Shown here piece by piece: positions 10,578 to 21,964 of a stretch of 64,000 bases of DNA (the first letter of the stretch is position 1; each line of letters begins with the position of its first letter). A program made the translations under genes and the position numbers. The DNA comes from Dillenia suffruticosa (taxonomy: Eukaryota; Streptophyta; Magnoliopsida; Dilleniales; Dilleniaceae). Where the stretch lies: positions 3,071,001 to 3,135,000 of the forward strand of contig JAVTVX010000017.1 in the NCBI GenBank assembly GCA_033439265.1, in the 5' to 3' direction. Under the pieces are notes generated by a model that was not told the DNA's origin, did not search any database, and worked only from the letters and a program-made list of their open reading frames with translations.

Positions 10578-13500
10578 ATATGGATTCTCTCTCTCTCTCT
10601 ATCATTTGATTCATGTGAGTGCACAATTAGAGGGTGTATGCCATGTATATCACCTACCTAACGAAACTTTATCATTTGATGGAACATATTACATATGATA
10701 TAATAAATACTTTAATAATAAATAGTTAAGTTAGTGAATAAGAGTATTAGTTCTTTTAATTAAGTTTTAAATTCGAAATTTGAAAATATAAAAAATTATA
10801 TTGAAAGAGTTATTCTCTAAAATATACCTGATAATATTCAAATTAAACTAGTCTGGTATGATTGTGATTCCGGACACGGATTAATAATACATAAATAAAT
10901 AAATAAATACTTTAAAAAATTTAGAGTTCAGAAAAAATAAAATAAAATTGAATATGGTTACAAATATTAAATAAGTCCAACAAGTCGTGATAATTTTTGA
11001 ATGCGACTCAAAAGCCATGAAGCACGCATTGGCCCACTGGGGCTACATCAACGTCTATTCCTTTCTATTTATAGGTCTAGCTCGAATTCAAATTTTTTTC
11101 CAAACTATGATCTCAAAAAAAAAAAAAATCTAAATCAATTATAAGAGTATCAAGCTATGCTACTTCATTTGGCCTAGCCGTAAGTGCCTCCTCTATATTT
11201 TAGATACCTTTTCTATGAAGTATTTTTCCAACATCAAGGGATTGTTTATTTATTTATTCTAATTAAGACCAATTGGAAGGTGATATTTATATATTATTAC
11301 TTTAATTTATTTATTGAAATCCTAAATTTTGAAGAGTTAGAAGATAAGAGCGGGAGTCGGTGCAGCTTCAGCGGCTGTCCTTAGAGAGGAAAATTCCATT
11401 GGTAACGACAAGACTGGATGGGTGGGGTTTTCTTTGATTTTTTACTGACAAGACATCTACCCATCGGGCCACTTTTCGAGAATGTTTGACGGGGGATAAT
11501 TTAGGTTGTTCCATTAGGTGGTGCAATCTGTGCTCTTTGTTCACGTCTCTTTCCGAAGCGGTCTTTCTAGTGCCCCGACAATTCAAATCGCCCATCCATA
11601 AATCCCTATTTATAGAAAAGTTTGAGCCGAGCGATCTGCTTGGCCCCTTCACCCTCATCAACCCTCTGACAGGAGTTTTGGGTCCCAGACTTGATTTTGG
11701 ACCGGTCCCAAATATCTTGCCGGAGATTTTTGTTCATGGCGAAGAAAAACCTATCTGACTCTTAATAAATAAATAAATAAATAAATATTTTACAATAAGG
11801 GTTCAATTACTTTATGTTATGTTTAATGCTGTAAGCCCAAGTCCCGCAAATCCGACCAAGTTGAACCGCCCAAACTGAAACCCTTTCGATTTCTCTGTCA
11901 AATTTAGTCTCCCAGTTTTGGTTTATAATTATAACTCTGTTAATTGATTTATTTTCTCTCGCCACCACCGTTTTAAGTCCTATTTAAGAAATCGTTTTTT
12001 TGTGAAATCTTTTTCATTCATGATTTTTTAACTTGAAATTTGATTAAAAAATTTAAATAGTATTTAACCAATTGTCCGTTGATATTGTGTTAATTGATTC
12101 TTATTGTTGCACGTGATTCAAATATTAGTCGGGGACCTAAGGATTAAGACAATTCAACTAATATTCCATTTGATGTAATTTATGAGAAGAGTCATGATTC
12201 AATCACCAAGTCATTTTGTCAAATCCCCCCCCCCCAGAGATTGGCATAATTTTATGATATTTTTTGCTTAATTTGCGGTTTAGAATTATACCTGATTCAT
12301 GGTATCAAAATCAAATTAGCATTCTGAGAACTTAGTACCTAGTTTGTGGAAAATGGAGTGTGTGGTATGTGACCTAAGGATATGCTAGACTGAGCTTTCA
12401 ATTCTTATGGTTGTTCTAGGCTATGGTAACCAAGTATTCATCCATCTCATCAAGAAAGCTTTCTAATGCATTGAAGATCCTGACACATGACAAATGCATG
12501 GTTGCAATCAGCGACTACAATGATTTTCACAAAACGGTGAAGAGATTCATTCTGGCCAGTCTTCTAGGACCAGCAGCTCAGGTTTGTTGATTCAAAATTT
12601 CCATAATTAAGCTAAGGAGGCTGTCTTTATACATATGACTCATGAATTAATCTATGAATTTTCAGAAAAGACTTCGCAACAACAGAGATACCATGATTGC
12701 CAACTGCACAACTCAGATGCATGCCCATGTGAAAAACAATCCTGGTCAAGGTTTGAATTTCAGAAGCATATTCCAGTCTGAACTATTTGGGATATCAATG
12801 AAACAGGTGAGTTTGTTTCTTTTGATGAATTGTTAAAGTTAGATGGGCACCTGTCCATTAGCTGATAAAAAATTATTAGTAGGCACCACGAATGACCTAA
12901 TGAATAGTATTTTCTATTGGCCAATGGATTGTAACAGAGGGTGTAATTTTCTTTCAGGCTGTAGGAAGGGACTTGGAATCACTTTACGTGCCAGAATTCG
13001 GACACAGTGTACCAAGGCACGAATTGCTAGAAATTCTAGTGACCGCACCGATGGAGGGCGCAATTGAAGTGGATTGGAGAGACTTCTTCCCATACTTGAG
13101 ATGGGTTCCTAACAAGCGTGTCGAAGACAAGATCAACACCATGGATTTCCGCCGAGATGCTGTCATGAGGGCTCTTATAAATGAGCAAGGGAAACGATTT
13201 GTCACTGCAGGAGAGGTGAAACTTAAAACTGCATCACTTAGTAGCTAGAATTTGGCATTTTTAGTGGTTTGTTAGTTAAGGATGATTGATTTGTGCGAAT
13301 TTACAGGACGAAAAGCAATGCTTCTTGTACTACTTGCTGGAGCATGGAAAAAATCTTAAAGAGAAACAACTGCAAATGTTGCTGTGGGAGCCAATCATCG
13401 AGACATCGGACACTACTATGGTCACAACAGAGTGGGCTATGTATGAACTTGGAAAAGATCCAGTTCGTCAGGTTGTTGTCGTTGCCTTTCATTTAGATCT

Positions 13501-14200
13501 TTCTAGCAATATCCTTTATTTTTTGTGGGGACTATTTAATTAGAAATTTTGATATTTTGTGTGTGTGCAGGAACGTTTGTACAATGAAATTACAAAGGTA
13601 TGTGGCTCTAACATGGTCATGGAGGACATGTTGAGTCAGATTCCTTCTTTGACTGCTATTTTCCACGAAACTTTGAGATATCACAATCCGGTTGCTGTCG
13701 TCCCACTGCGGTATGTACACGAAGATACAGAATTAGGAGGCTACCGTATTCCTGCTGGAACCGAGGTTAATCAACAGCATTGTCTTTTAACCTTAGAAAA
13801 AAGTTTTATTTTTGTTTTATTATTATTATTATTTTGCCTGAATTGTTTGTTTTCTAATATGGGACTTGTTTTCTTTGTGCTTTAGATTGCAATTAACCTA
13901 TACGGTTGCAACATGGACAAAAAACAATGGGAAAACGCAGATCAATGGTTGCCCGAGAGATTTCTCGACCCAAAATATGATCCGATGGACTTGCACAAGA
14001 CAATGGCATTTGGAGGAGGGAAGAGAGTTTGTGCTGGTGCACTACAGGCATCGCTGATTGCTTGCACAGCACTTGGGAGATTTGTGCAGGAGTTTGAGTG
14101 GAGCCTCAAACCAGGGGAGGAAGAAGACGTAGACACAGTTGGGCTCACTACTCTTAAACTGCGTCCACTTCATGTGGTCATGAAGCCAAGGAAGTGTTAG
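9816..14200 (+). CDS. KO: ent-kaurene oxidase (cytochrome P450, CYP701A)
   Basis: This P450 performs the three-step oxidation of ent-kaurene to ent-kaurenoic acid, a committed step of gibberellin synthesis at the plastid envelope and ER. Eight exons fit GT-AG sites and phase: 9816-9930, 10381-10541, 12420-12581, 12666-12806, 12958-13215, 13307-13471, 13571-13765 and 13886-14200. They give 503 aa, close to the family's roughly 510. An N-terminal membrane anchor (about residues 9-25) is followed by the proline hinge PPAVPGLP. The I-helix reads ETSDTT, then ExxR as HETLR, then LPERF, then the heme loop [10 protein letters not shown] with its cysteine ligand. All key residues are present. The first ATG is 9816; an upstream in-frame GTG is not a plausible plant start. 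Intron 2 is the longest (1.9 kb), and its donor lies at the edge of a CT microsatellite. Confidence 0.93.
10153..10191. repeat. (TA)n microsatellite in KO intron 1
   Basis: About 19 TA units within intron 1 of the kaurene oxidase gene. Confidence 0.9.
10543..10605. repeat. (CT)n microsatellite at the KO intron 2 donor
   Basis: The CT repeat starts at the second base of the intron, so the 5' splice site reads GAG|GTCTCTCT. A second short CT run follows after GGATATGGATT. Confidence 0.85.
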
Positions 14201-15323
14201 GGATTTTGCTGTTATCGTTGTGCCCTTTGTTCCAATCGGTTCCCCCCATCCCCTAAATGGGAAGTGGACCAAAAAATAAATAAATAGCTAGACTTACATG
14301 TACTTTACCCACCTTTATGTCAAGAGTATTACTAGGGGCTTATAAAGTGTAGCAGACACTCTTGTATTATGTGATGGGAATAATAAAAAGCGAGATCGTG
14401 TGTTGGCGTAATGTAATTATATATACGTGTGTGAAATTATAATCCCCAACTCATAACAGAGAAAACTAATTCATTCCCATTGAGTATTATTATTATTATT
14501 AGCAGTTCTCCCACGCTGCTCCAACAGCAATCATATTGTCGGTCCTATTCTCGTCATTCAATTTTAAATAGGATACACCCGAACTTGCCAACAGAAAACA
14601 ACACCCCTGCCGTGCCTCGGATCCCTCTAGTCCCACCAGTTCGCTTAACCCTTACACGTCCAAAAGACATCATGGCTGGTGGAGGAGGTGATTTTTTAGG
14701 GTACGAAGTAAAAACATATATTTGATAAATTCATCGAGGATAGTCGATATAATATGATAAAATATTATAATTTTTAATAAAATTTTAAATTTAAATTTAA
14801 AAATAAAAATATTATATTTATTAAAATTATATCAGTTAAAATATAATTTTAAATACCGATCGATAAAAAAAAAAGGTAAATTCTGAACCCCAACCCATTT
14901 GAACCAAACCGACCCGCGACCTCGAGAACAAGCAGCGAAATTACTCTGCACCTAGAAAACAGCCTCAGTCACAACAGCTACATTTAGTAGAAAGAATCCA
15001 AGAAATTGTAGTTAATCAACGCACTCACACATACACAGACAAAACCAAGTCTCAATTTATAGAAGAAGCCGTCTACAAATAAAAGAACCGTCCGACCGTA
15101 CCAATATGCCCCTGTTTACATTTGCTTTTCAGTCTTCCTCCCCTGTTCCACTACGCTCCCTCAGACCCCAAAAAAAAAATCGTCTCCTACTCTCTCTTTC
15201 TCTCTCTCAAACATAAAATACTAATTAAATCCCTCCTCTCATTCTAATTCCCCCATCACTTTCCTCGTTTTGTTCGTCGCTTTCCACTCTATCCCACTCT
15301 CTATCTTTCTCACTTGGATAAAA
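14201..15323. other. KO 3' flank and Dof upstream region
   Basis: The first 200 bases are the likely 3' UTR of kaurene oxidase, with AATAATAAAAA near 14380 as a candidate polyadenylation signal. The remainder is AT-rich, becoming CT-rich at about 15180-15320, which fits the 5' leader of the Dof gene. No convincing TATA box was found. Confidence 0.5.
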
Positions 15324-16067
15324 ATGCCGTCAAATTCCGCGGAACGCCGACAACCTAGACCGACAATCCTCGGCGCATCAAAACCACAAGAACCCGAAAA
15401 CATTCCATGCCCACGATGCGATTCCACCAACACCAAATTCTGCTACTACAACAATTACAACCTCTATCAGCCTCGCCACTTCTGCAAGGCCTGCCGTCGT
15501 TACTGGACACGAGGCGGCTCCCTCCGCAACGTCCCAGTCGGTGGCGGAGCTCGCAAAAACCCCAAACGCCCTCGTACTACCAACACCACCTCTTCCTCTT
15601 CCACTTCCTCGTCTTCTTCCAATGTTGTTGTTTCTCACGAATCGGTGCAGACAATACCCATTTCATCGTTTGGGGCTAAGACCGAAACTGTGCCGTTTAA
15701 ACTCAACGATGCCGTATCGGCGGATGGGCTTTCTTCGTTCCTGTGTAATCCCGGGTCGGTTGGGTTCTTGGCGCTTGGTGGCTTGGGCGTTGGTGTTGAT
15801 GTTGGGCTTGGGCTTGGCCCTGGGTTTGTTGATGATTTGGGTCTGGGGTTTGGATTGGGGATTAAGCCTTGTTCTGGTTGGCCTAATTTGGACGAAATCG
15901 GTGGTGGTGGCGACCCCGCTGATGACGGCGGTGGTGGCGGTGGTGGTTCTTCGGATTGCAACACGTGGCAGCATATCAACGGTGTTGAAGGTGACGGTGT
16001 GACCGATGGGGATTACTTTGGTTGGCCTGATCTTGCCATTTCCACTCCTGGCAAAGGTTCGAAATAG
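15324..16067 (+). CDS. Dof-type zinc-finger transcription factor
   Basis: Dof proteins are plant-specific nuclear transcription factors that bind AAAG core sites. This single-exon gene encodes 247 aa from ATG 15324. The Dof domain (about residues 31-82) has the four zinc-binding cysteines as CPRC and FCKAC (CX2C-X21-CX2C), followed by [19 protein letters not shown] Ser/Thr-rich linker follows, then a Gly-rich low-complexity region. The C-terminus carries TWQH and [11 protein letters not shown], plausible activation or interaction motifs. The MPS...ERR N-terminus recalls Arabidopsis DOF5.8-like proteins, but I cannot fix the orthologue. The frame stays open upstream to 15270, but only through a TTG codon, so 15324 is the first ATG. 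Confidence 0.93.
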   Translation: MPSNSAERRQPRPTILGASKPQEPENIPCPRCDSTNTKFCYYNNYNLYQPRHFCKACRRYWTRGGSLRNVPVGGGARKNPKRPRTTNTTSSSSTSSSSSNVVVSHESVQTIPISSFGAKTETVPFKLNDAVSADGLSSFLCNPGSVGFLALGGLGVGVDVGLGLGPGFVDDLGLGFGLGIKPCSGWPNLDEIGGGGDPADDGGGGGGGSSDCNTWQHINGVEGDGVTDGDYFGWPDLAISTPGKGSK

Positions 16068-17054
16068 GGAAAAATAAAATCAAAATCCTATTATAATGAT
16101 CTTTTTGTTCTTTTGGATGATGGGATTTGGATTCTCGTTTACTCTTAGCCATCATCGTAACGTCTTGAACTTGAGGGTTTTTGGTTTTTGGTTTTTGGGT
16201 GGATTTCCATTTTAATAGGGTTGCCATAGGGTATTATAGTAGACTATAGATCATAGATGGGAAATGGGAAATGACTTCAAGACATGAAATGATAGTGAAA
16301 CTAAATTCAAATTCTGTGTCTCCAATGTTGAATTTTTTTAGTTGTTTTCATGGGATGTAAAAGGATCTCATTGGAAACAAAATATTCACATGTTTCCTAG
16401 AATTTATGCTTCAAATTTTAGTGTGTTGCCATTTGTTTATTGTGTGTTATGAACGGTGCGCCCCTTGGGGAACTGCCGAACATACCTTCCTTGGTTGGGA
16501 TTATATGATTTCTAAACAGCATAAAGGGTCCACCTAGTGCTGGTCCTACCTAGTAAATTAGAGGCAAAGCATACTTGGTTGGGTATCATCATTAATACAG
16601 AAGGGAGTGCACCTGAAAAAAGCCTAAATTGGTGGGAGTGCAAATGCGGCCCCAATTTTCGTTCTAGTTTAGTCATTTGCAATTTAGAAATTGGGCGGAT
16701 CTCAGTAGATGTGACAGGCCACCAACTAGTAGGTTCTGAGGCTGTGTTTGATTCTGATCAGGTTTTTGATGTATTTCTTCGTCCCCATCAAAGCCTAAAT
16801 TTGCGTGCTAATTCCCGTAGTCCTGAAATGTCTTACTCCTGGCTCGGCCTGCTCATATTACTCATTTCTGAGCTCCGGTGGACCATGGACCAATGTGGTC
16901 CGTTAATTTGTTGACCTATATTATGCTCCGGAGAAAGAAAAAAAACAATCAACTATTAGAATAAATTAGAAAGAGTTTTTTATCGATTAATTATAATTGA
17001 ATTGATACTATCTTTTCTCATTCTTCTCTTTTTAAAAATATCTTATATTCAAAT

Positions 17055-17113
<59 letters not shown>

Positions 17114-19444
17114 TCTTCCCCATCCCAAACCCCTCCCCCCCGGGGCGGCAAATTATTGCTGAGATTTAACCTATTCAAATATAGGTTGGATTTCATGGAA
17201 CGTAATTTTTCTATAAATCTCTGGCTATTGTCAACAATAAGGACATTACCCACGACGGGCAAAAGGGGAAAGTGCCCCCTTTCTTGGAATAAGTTCCAAA
17301 CTCCATTGTCAGCATTTTAAAATGCTGTTAAAAGTTAAATATTATTAAAAGTTTTAGAAATATTATTTATTTTATAAAAATTTTGAATTCCACCTATCTC
17401 CTCCCTCCCTATTATATTTCGCCCTTCTTTAACATAGATTCTTCGTCCTCGAGACCTATAGAACATCCCCATTTTACTTCGGGCTGCAACCTCAAACGTC
17501 TGGAAAATGCTCCCAATTTTGCGTTCAAATATTTGGTCAATCAAACGAGCCAAGGCGGTGTCTTTGTGTAAAATTTTTTCTTGCATGTACACAACTCTGA
17601 CAATGTATTCAAGGGGACAAAATTGTAGGCCACCCACATAAGACTTTAAATCACTTATTTGATTTACGAGCGTGTGTGATTGATGAAAGTTGACAGTGTT
17701 TGATCTGAAATGGAAAAGGGTCTATCCGAGCCTAGTGCTTGCCCCCATCTTTTTCTTTAATTTTGCCATCACAAGTCTCCCGAAGACCCCATCCCATCTA
17801 CGGATGAGGAACTTAATGATGATTCAAAGATTTCTCGATGATGATTTTATGTTGCAATTTCATTTCAGGATTTAATCCCCCAAAACTGGACCTCCTAGTC
17901 CTACCAACTTGAAAACTACAATTTTGGGCTCGATTACTTGAACGATTACCATGAGATATATTTGCAAATAGAATGCTATTTTGAGAGATAGCGACGACCA
18001 CAATCACGAATGCAATGAAAAAAAAATGCACCCCCTTCTCCGTATGCATTTACTAATGTGCACCCAAGAAAAGTTAAGGTACACGTTCCCCTCCTTCAAC
18101 CGGTTTGAATCTCGTTATAAGAAACAAATAAAAAAGAAAGGTGCACTCGAGAGAAAGGTAGTTTTGTTCATGAAATTGATATCTCCGTGCCTCTCTTTTC
18201 CCCTCTTTTCTCTCATCCGACCAACGTGGCAGGGGGTTAAGATTGAGGTGGGGTGTCTAATTTCAGTAATCACAGTAGTTTGCCAGTGATTTTGGTAACA
18301 GTTTGGAGGGTGCAATCGGTTTGAGGTCGATTTGAGGATGGCCGGTGGAACCATAGATTCTTGGATGAAGCAAGACTCGGATTGAATTGAAAGGTCAAGT
18401 TTACTATAGTGGTTTTGGTGTTAAGTGGGAAGTTTTCAAGGAGATCCCAGATTGGTACCTTCTTGCTTTTGCTTTGGCAAGTTTTGGAAAAGGTGTTGCT
18501 AGTTGTTCTCACCGATCTCCATTCACATTCGGACAGCGAGGTGCTTTCACTGTCTCCCAGGTGTTTTGCTCGTGGTGATTTTTCCGGTGTTTTTTCGCCC
18601 CTAGTGCTTTGCTTGCTTTCCCCATTTTCTGTGCATGTAGTTTTGTTGCTTTCTACGTGCCCTTGAAAGTTAATTGTCTGATTCCTAAACTTTATATAAA
18701 ATTTATAATTAAGTTTTTAAAGATTAAAACGTAATAATTACATATTTAAATTAAAAAAATATAACAATTTAATTTTTTTCTTTAGTAACGGCGTCAATGT
18801 AAATATTAATTATCGGGACGTTGAATAAGAAATCATATACATTAACCAAACTACATACATGGTTCAAAGAACTCCCATCTTCCATGGCAACAATTCTTAC
18901 CTACAAAGAATGAAAGAGTAATCATCATTTCCCATCTAATGTAGAAAATTGAAAATTTATAAATATTTCATTTATGTTAGAAATCATGTGAATGGTATAT
19001 TTGTATGGTTTGATACATAATTTAACCAGGGCCCTTTTTACTAATAAATAAAATTGCATTAAATATCATATGTGACTATTTTTGTCTTTGACCGAGCAGC
19101 AAATAATAATGGCAATTTTTCTAGTTTGAAGAAATAGTTCCTTGACAATCCGACATTATTTCACCTTACTCTAATTTATCTGCATGTTATTTTATTTTAT
19201 TCGATTCATATACTTTTTATAAAAATATTTTTTTGTAGGTAGAAGTCAATTTTTGGAATAAAAAAATATCAATATAATTTAATTTAACATTTTAAATGGG
19301 AAAATAATAAGTGACGAATATTTATTTTAGGACGAGAAGAAAAGAGTAAATAAGAGAAAAAAAGTGTTGGTAAAGAAAAGTTTGAGAGAGGGAGAGAGAG
19401 TAGGCAAAAACCAAAGATAGGTTAAGAGAGAGATAACAAGCTCA
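16068..19444. other. Intergenic; no gene recognised
   Basis: The start is the probable Dof 3' UTR. Several ORFs of 60-125 codons occur (for example 16537-16914 plus, 17335-17637 minus and 17981-18289 plus), but none shows a known domain, and most begin at non-ATG codons. The minus-strand frame at 17335-17637 has protein-like composition and could be a transposon remnant, which I cannot name. Confidence 0.45.
17059..17109. repeat. (TA)n microsatellite
   Basis: About 25 TA units, followed shortly by a C-rich tract. Confidence 0.95.
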
Positions 19445-19665
19445 GTCAAAGGGTATAAAAGGAAAATCATAGAAGAAAATGAGACATAAAGTAACCGTTA
19501 GAGGCTGAAGTCGGTTTACGGTTTGAAATCTTCACTTGGCTTTTCTTTGACTCCGTCAAAGGGCATAAAAGGAAAATTGTAGGCGAAAATGAGACTTAAA
19601 TAGCCGTTGAAGGCTGAACACGGTGTAGAGTTTGAAATCATTTCTTGGGTTTTCTTGAATCAGAG
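19445..19665 (+). repeat. 110-bp tandem duplication including a TATA-like motif
   Basis: GTCAAAGGG(T/C)ATAAAAGGAAAAT recurs with a period of 110 bases (19445 and 19555) and is followed in both units by matching GAGGCTGAA and GTTTGAAATC segments. Unit 1 has a good TATA box, TATAAAAG, at 19454-19461; in unit 2 it reads CATAAAAG. This looks like a duplicated core promoter, perhaps of the ancestral importin gene whose decayed copies follow. Confidence 0.75.
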
Positions 19666-19744
19666 AGAGAGATTGTTCTTGGGGGTTAGGGAGAATAAGA
19701 ATTTCTCTTGTTCTCTTTGGGCCTTTGATATGAATTTTTTCTCT

Positions 19745-20530
19745 TGTCAATGGAGTCATTGTTCGGTTTGATCTGAACGAATTCATTTACAGTTGCAACA
19801 TCTGAAGATCCGACTTGAAAAGGTAATGAAATTTGTCTATACTTATTTCGGATTTCTCTGTTTGGATTATTGTCCTTGATTCGATGTAAGTTTTGATTAT
19901 TTGTGATTTTCTTGAAAATCTCCCTCTCTCTCTGTGCCTCTCCAATTACTCAATTCAAATTGGAGTCATCATTCAATTTGATTCGAAGGAGGTCTGCAAA
20001 ATCTGAAGATCTGAGAAAGGTAATTAAATTTTCTCGGTGTGTTTTGGTTTTCTGCATTTGGATTATTGTCCTTGATTCACAGGGCAAGTGATTGGAATGA
20101 AGTCTTAACAAATTAGCCGTACTGGAAGGTGGGATCACAGTGAGTTTTGATTATTTGGGATTTTCTTGAACTAATTTTTGGGTTTTATTCGTATATCTGA
20201 AAACCCAAATTCAGAAGGTGATCAAAGTTTTTTAAAATTATTGCAATCTCAACTGTTTGTTGAAATTTCAAGGGATTAAACAAAATGTTTCTACGATTAA
20301 AAGATTAAAGTTTATCATGCATCCTGATCACAATCTCTCTCTCTGTGTCTGCATACATTTAATTTTTTGCCATTATTAATAGATCTGAAAACCCAAATTC
20401 AGAAGGTGATCAAAGGTTTTGAAAATGATTGCCTTCTCTCTTCCCCCCTAAACTTGCAGTTGAACTGTTTGTTGAAATTTCAAAATTAAAGAGGGATTAC
20501 AGAAACTGTTTCTATGATTGAACATCTTAT
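19745..20530 (+). repeat. Two further duplicated segments of leader-like sequence
   Basis: A segment with GGAGTCAT, ATCTGAAGATC and GGATTATTGTCCTTGATTC occurs at about 19745-19885 and again at about 19958-20080. A second one, with ATCTGAAAACCCAAATTC and CAGAAGGTGATCAAAG, occurs at about 20195-20230 and 20382-20417, and its following sequence is also repeated (GAACTGTTTGTTGAAATTTC). AG-GT-like junctions suggest old untranslated exons. No coding frame is conserved. Confidence 0.65.
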
Positions 20531-21964
20531 AGTATATAATCTTGATGATTACTACTGATGATTTTTGTTAGGATATGACGTGATGAATGTACTTCTTTAA
20601 AATAGATCATATGTTTGGTTATGCAAAAATGAAAAAATTATATATTCAGTACATTCCCCAGTTTTTATCTCTAGTGCTTTGTATATGTGACTTCACTTTG
20701 AGTTATGGCACGTGAATTGAATGTTTGAACTTATTTAAATATTTCTCCTACTTGTAGGTTTTCCAAAAACTTTGATGTTCTTGTGAAGTCTCTTGTGCGA
20801 TAAAAGTAACCATTCTAACAACTTGGGAGCAAGAACGACTCCAAATTAGGCATCTCTCTATTTCTCTCTCTCTCTTTCTCTCTGTGCCCCCTGCCCAGCA
20901 CATAAAAACTGTAATGTGATGATATGCTGGCTGATATCCGAGAGGTTCAAAATGGCTGTGGTTTTTCATTTGTTTTGTTGTATTTGTGCACAAAACATGT
21001 TTTAGGCCAATTTTGGGCCCTTGCTTGTAAACTATAATTTTTTTTTCTTTTTAAATTATGGAATTCATGTGGGAACCATCTTGGAGTTGGGACTACATGA
21101 TCAAAGAGTTCATGTGGTTTGGGCATTCAGCTGCGAGTTGTCAAAATTTCTGCAGAGGGTAGAGAAATGCAGCAAGCAGGTGACAAATCTATCAGCCCGT
21201 TGAGGCTCATTTCATTGTGTGCATATTAGCCAGTATATCATGTGATGGTTTCTTTCTATTTCTTCTTTTCATTCTATGTTTGTATAATGTGATGGTTGCA
21301 TGTCTGTTCATGTTTGCAGTCTTTCTGGAACAAATTATTTAATATTGTATTAAAATATTTACTAAAATTTTTTAGTAAACAAAAGCTAAAATTGTATGAG
21401 CCCAACGGGTCCACTAGTTATTTCAAACACATTGCCCTCTTCATGTCTCCTTTAGCTAGAAACCAGTCAAATAGGACCCAGTCAAGTTAGTTTACTTGAG
21501 TTACCTTTAATCATTGTGCTAGAATTTGGATAATCTATGGTTTGAGTGATCTTGGCTTATTTCCATGCTTTGAGGTTGTAATCTTGACTTATGGTTCAAT
21601 ACTTTATATTCTCTAGTGAATTTTCAAATATTTGATTTTAAAACAAACTAACAAGTTGGTGACATGAAAATGACTAGTTACTAAGGGGAAAACTATGATA
21701 GAGTTGGAAGTTCTGGGGACAAGAGAGGAATAGGGTAGTAAGTTAGATTTCTAAGGATTTGGAGTAAGATTTTAAGTTAAGGAATTGTAACTGGTTGAAC
21801 CATATTTTTCATGGTATATATATATAAAAGCCCAATCCCAATTTATGCCAATTCTTAAGGCAATGGCTCCAGTTTTTTTTTTTTTTTTTCTCTCTCTCTT
21901 TTAAATGCATTCTTGCATTATGTTCTGCTTCTATTATATAACTGGTTAGTAAACTCATTTGCAG
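20531..21964. other. Sequence between the duplicated leaders and the first importin relic
   Basis: No gene recognised. The segment at about 21330-21375 (ATTTACTAAAATTTTTTAG and flanks) resembles one at about 32235-32275 beyond copy 2 of the importin array, so it may be a dispersed repeat. Confidence 0.4.

Noticed and set aside
11340..11760. Mitochondrial ccmFC-like insertion in KO intron 2
   Set aside because: A faint resemblance in one frame is too short and broken to claim; left as an unidentified block.
15270..15323. Longer Dof reading frame
   Set aside because: The upstream extension depends on a TTG codon; the first ATG is 15324, and MPS is a usual Dof start.
9816..15323. Gibberellin or hormone biosynthetic gene cluster around KO
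   Set aside because: No other terpenoid enzyme is nearby; the Dof factor and the distant NPF transporter give only positional association.
16537..16914. 125-codon ORF on the plus strand
   Set aside because: Begins at a CTG codon, has no recognisable domain, and shows no splice or promoter context.
17335..17637. 100-codon minus-strand ORF with protein-like composition
   Set aside because: No family recognised; possibly a transposon scrap, but not enough to call a gene.
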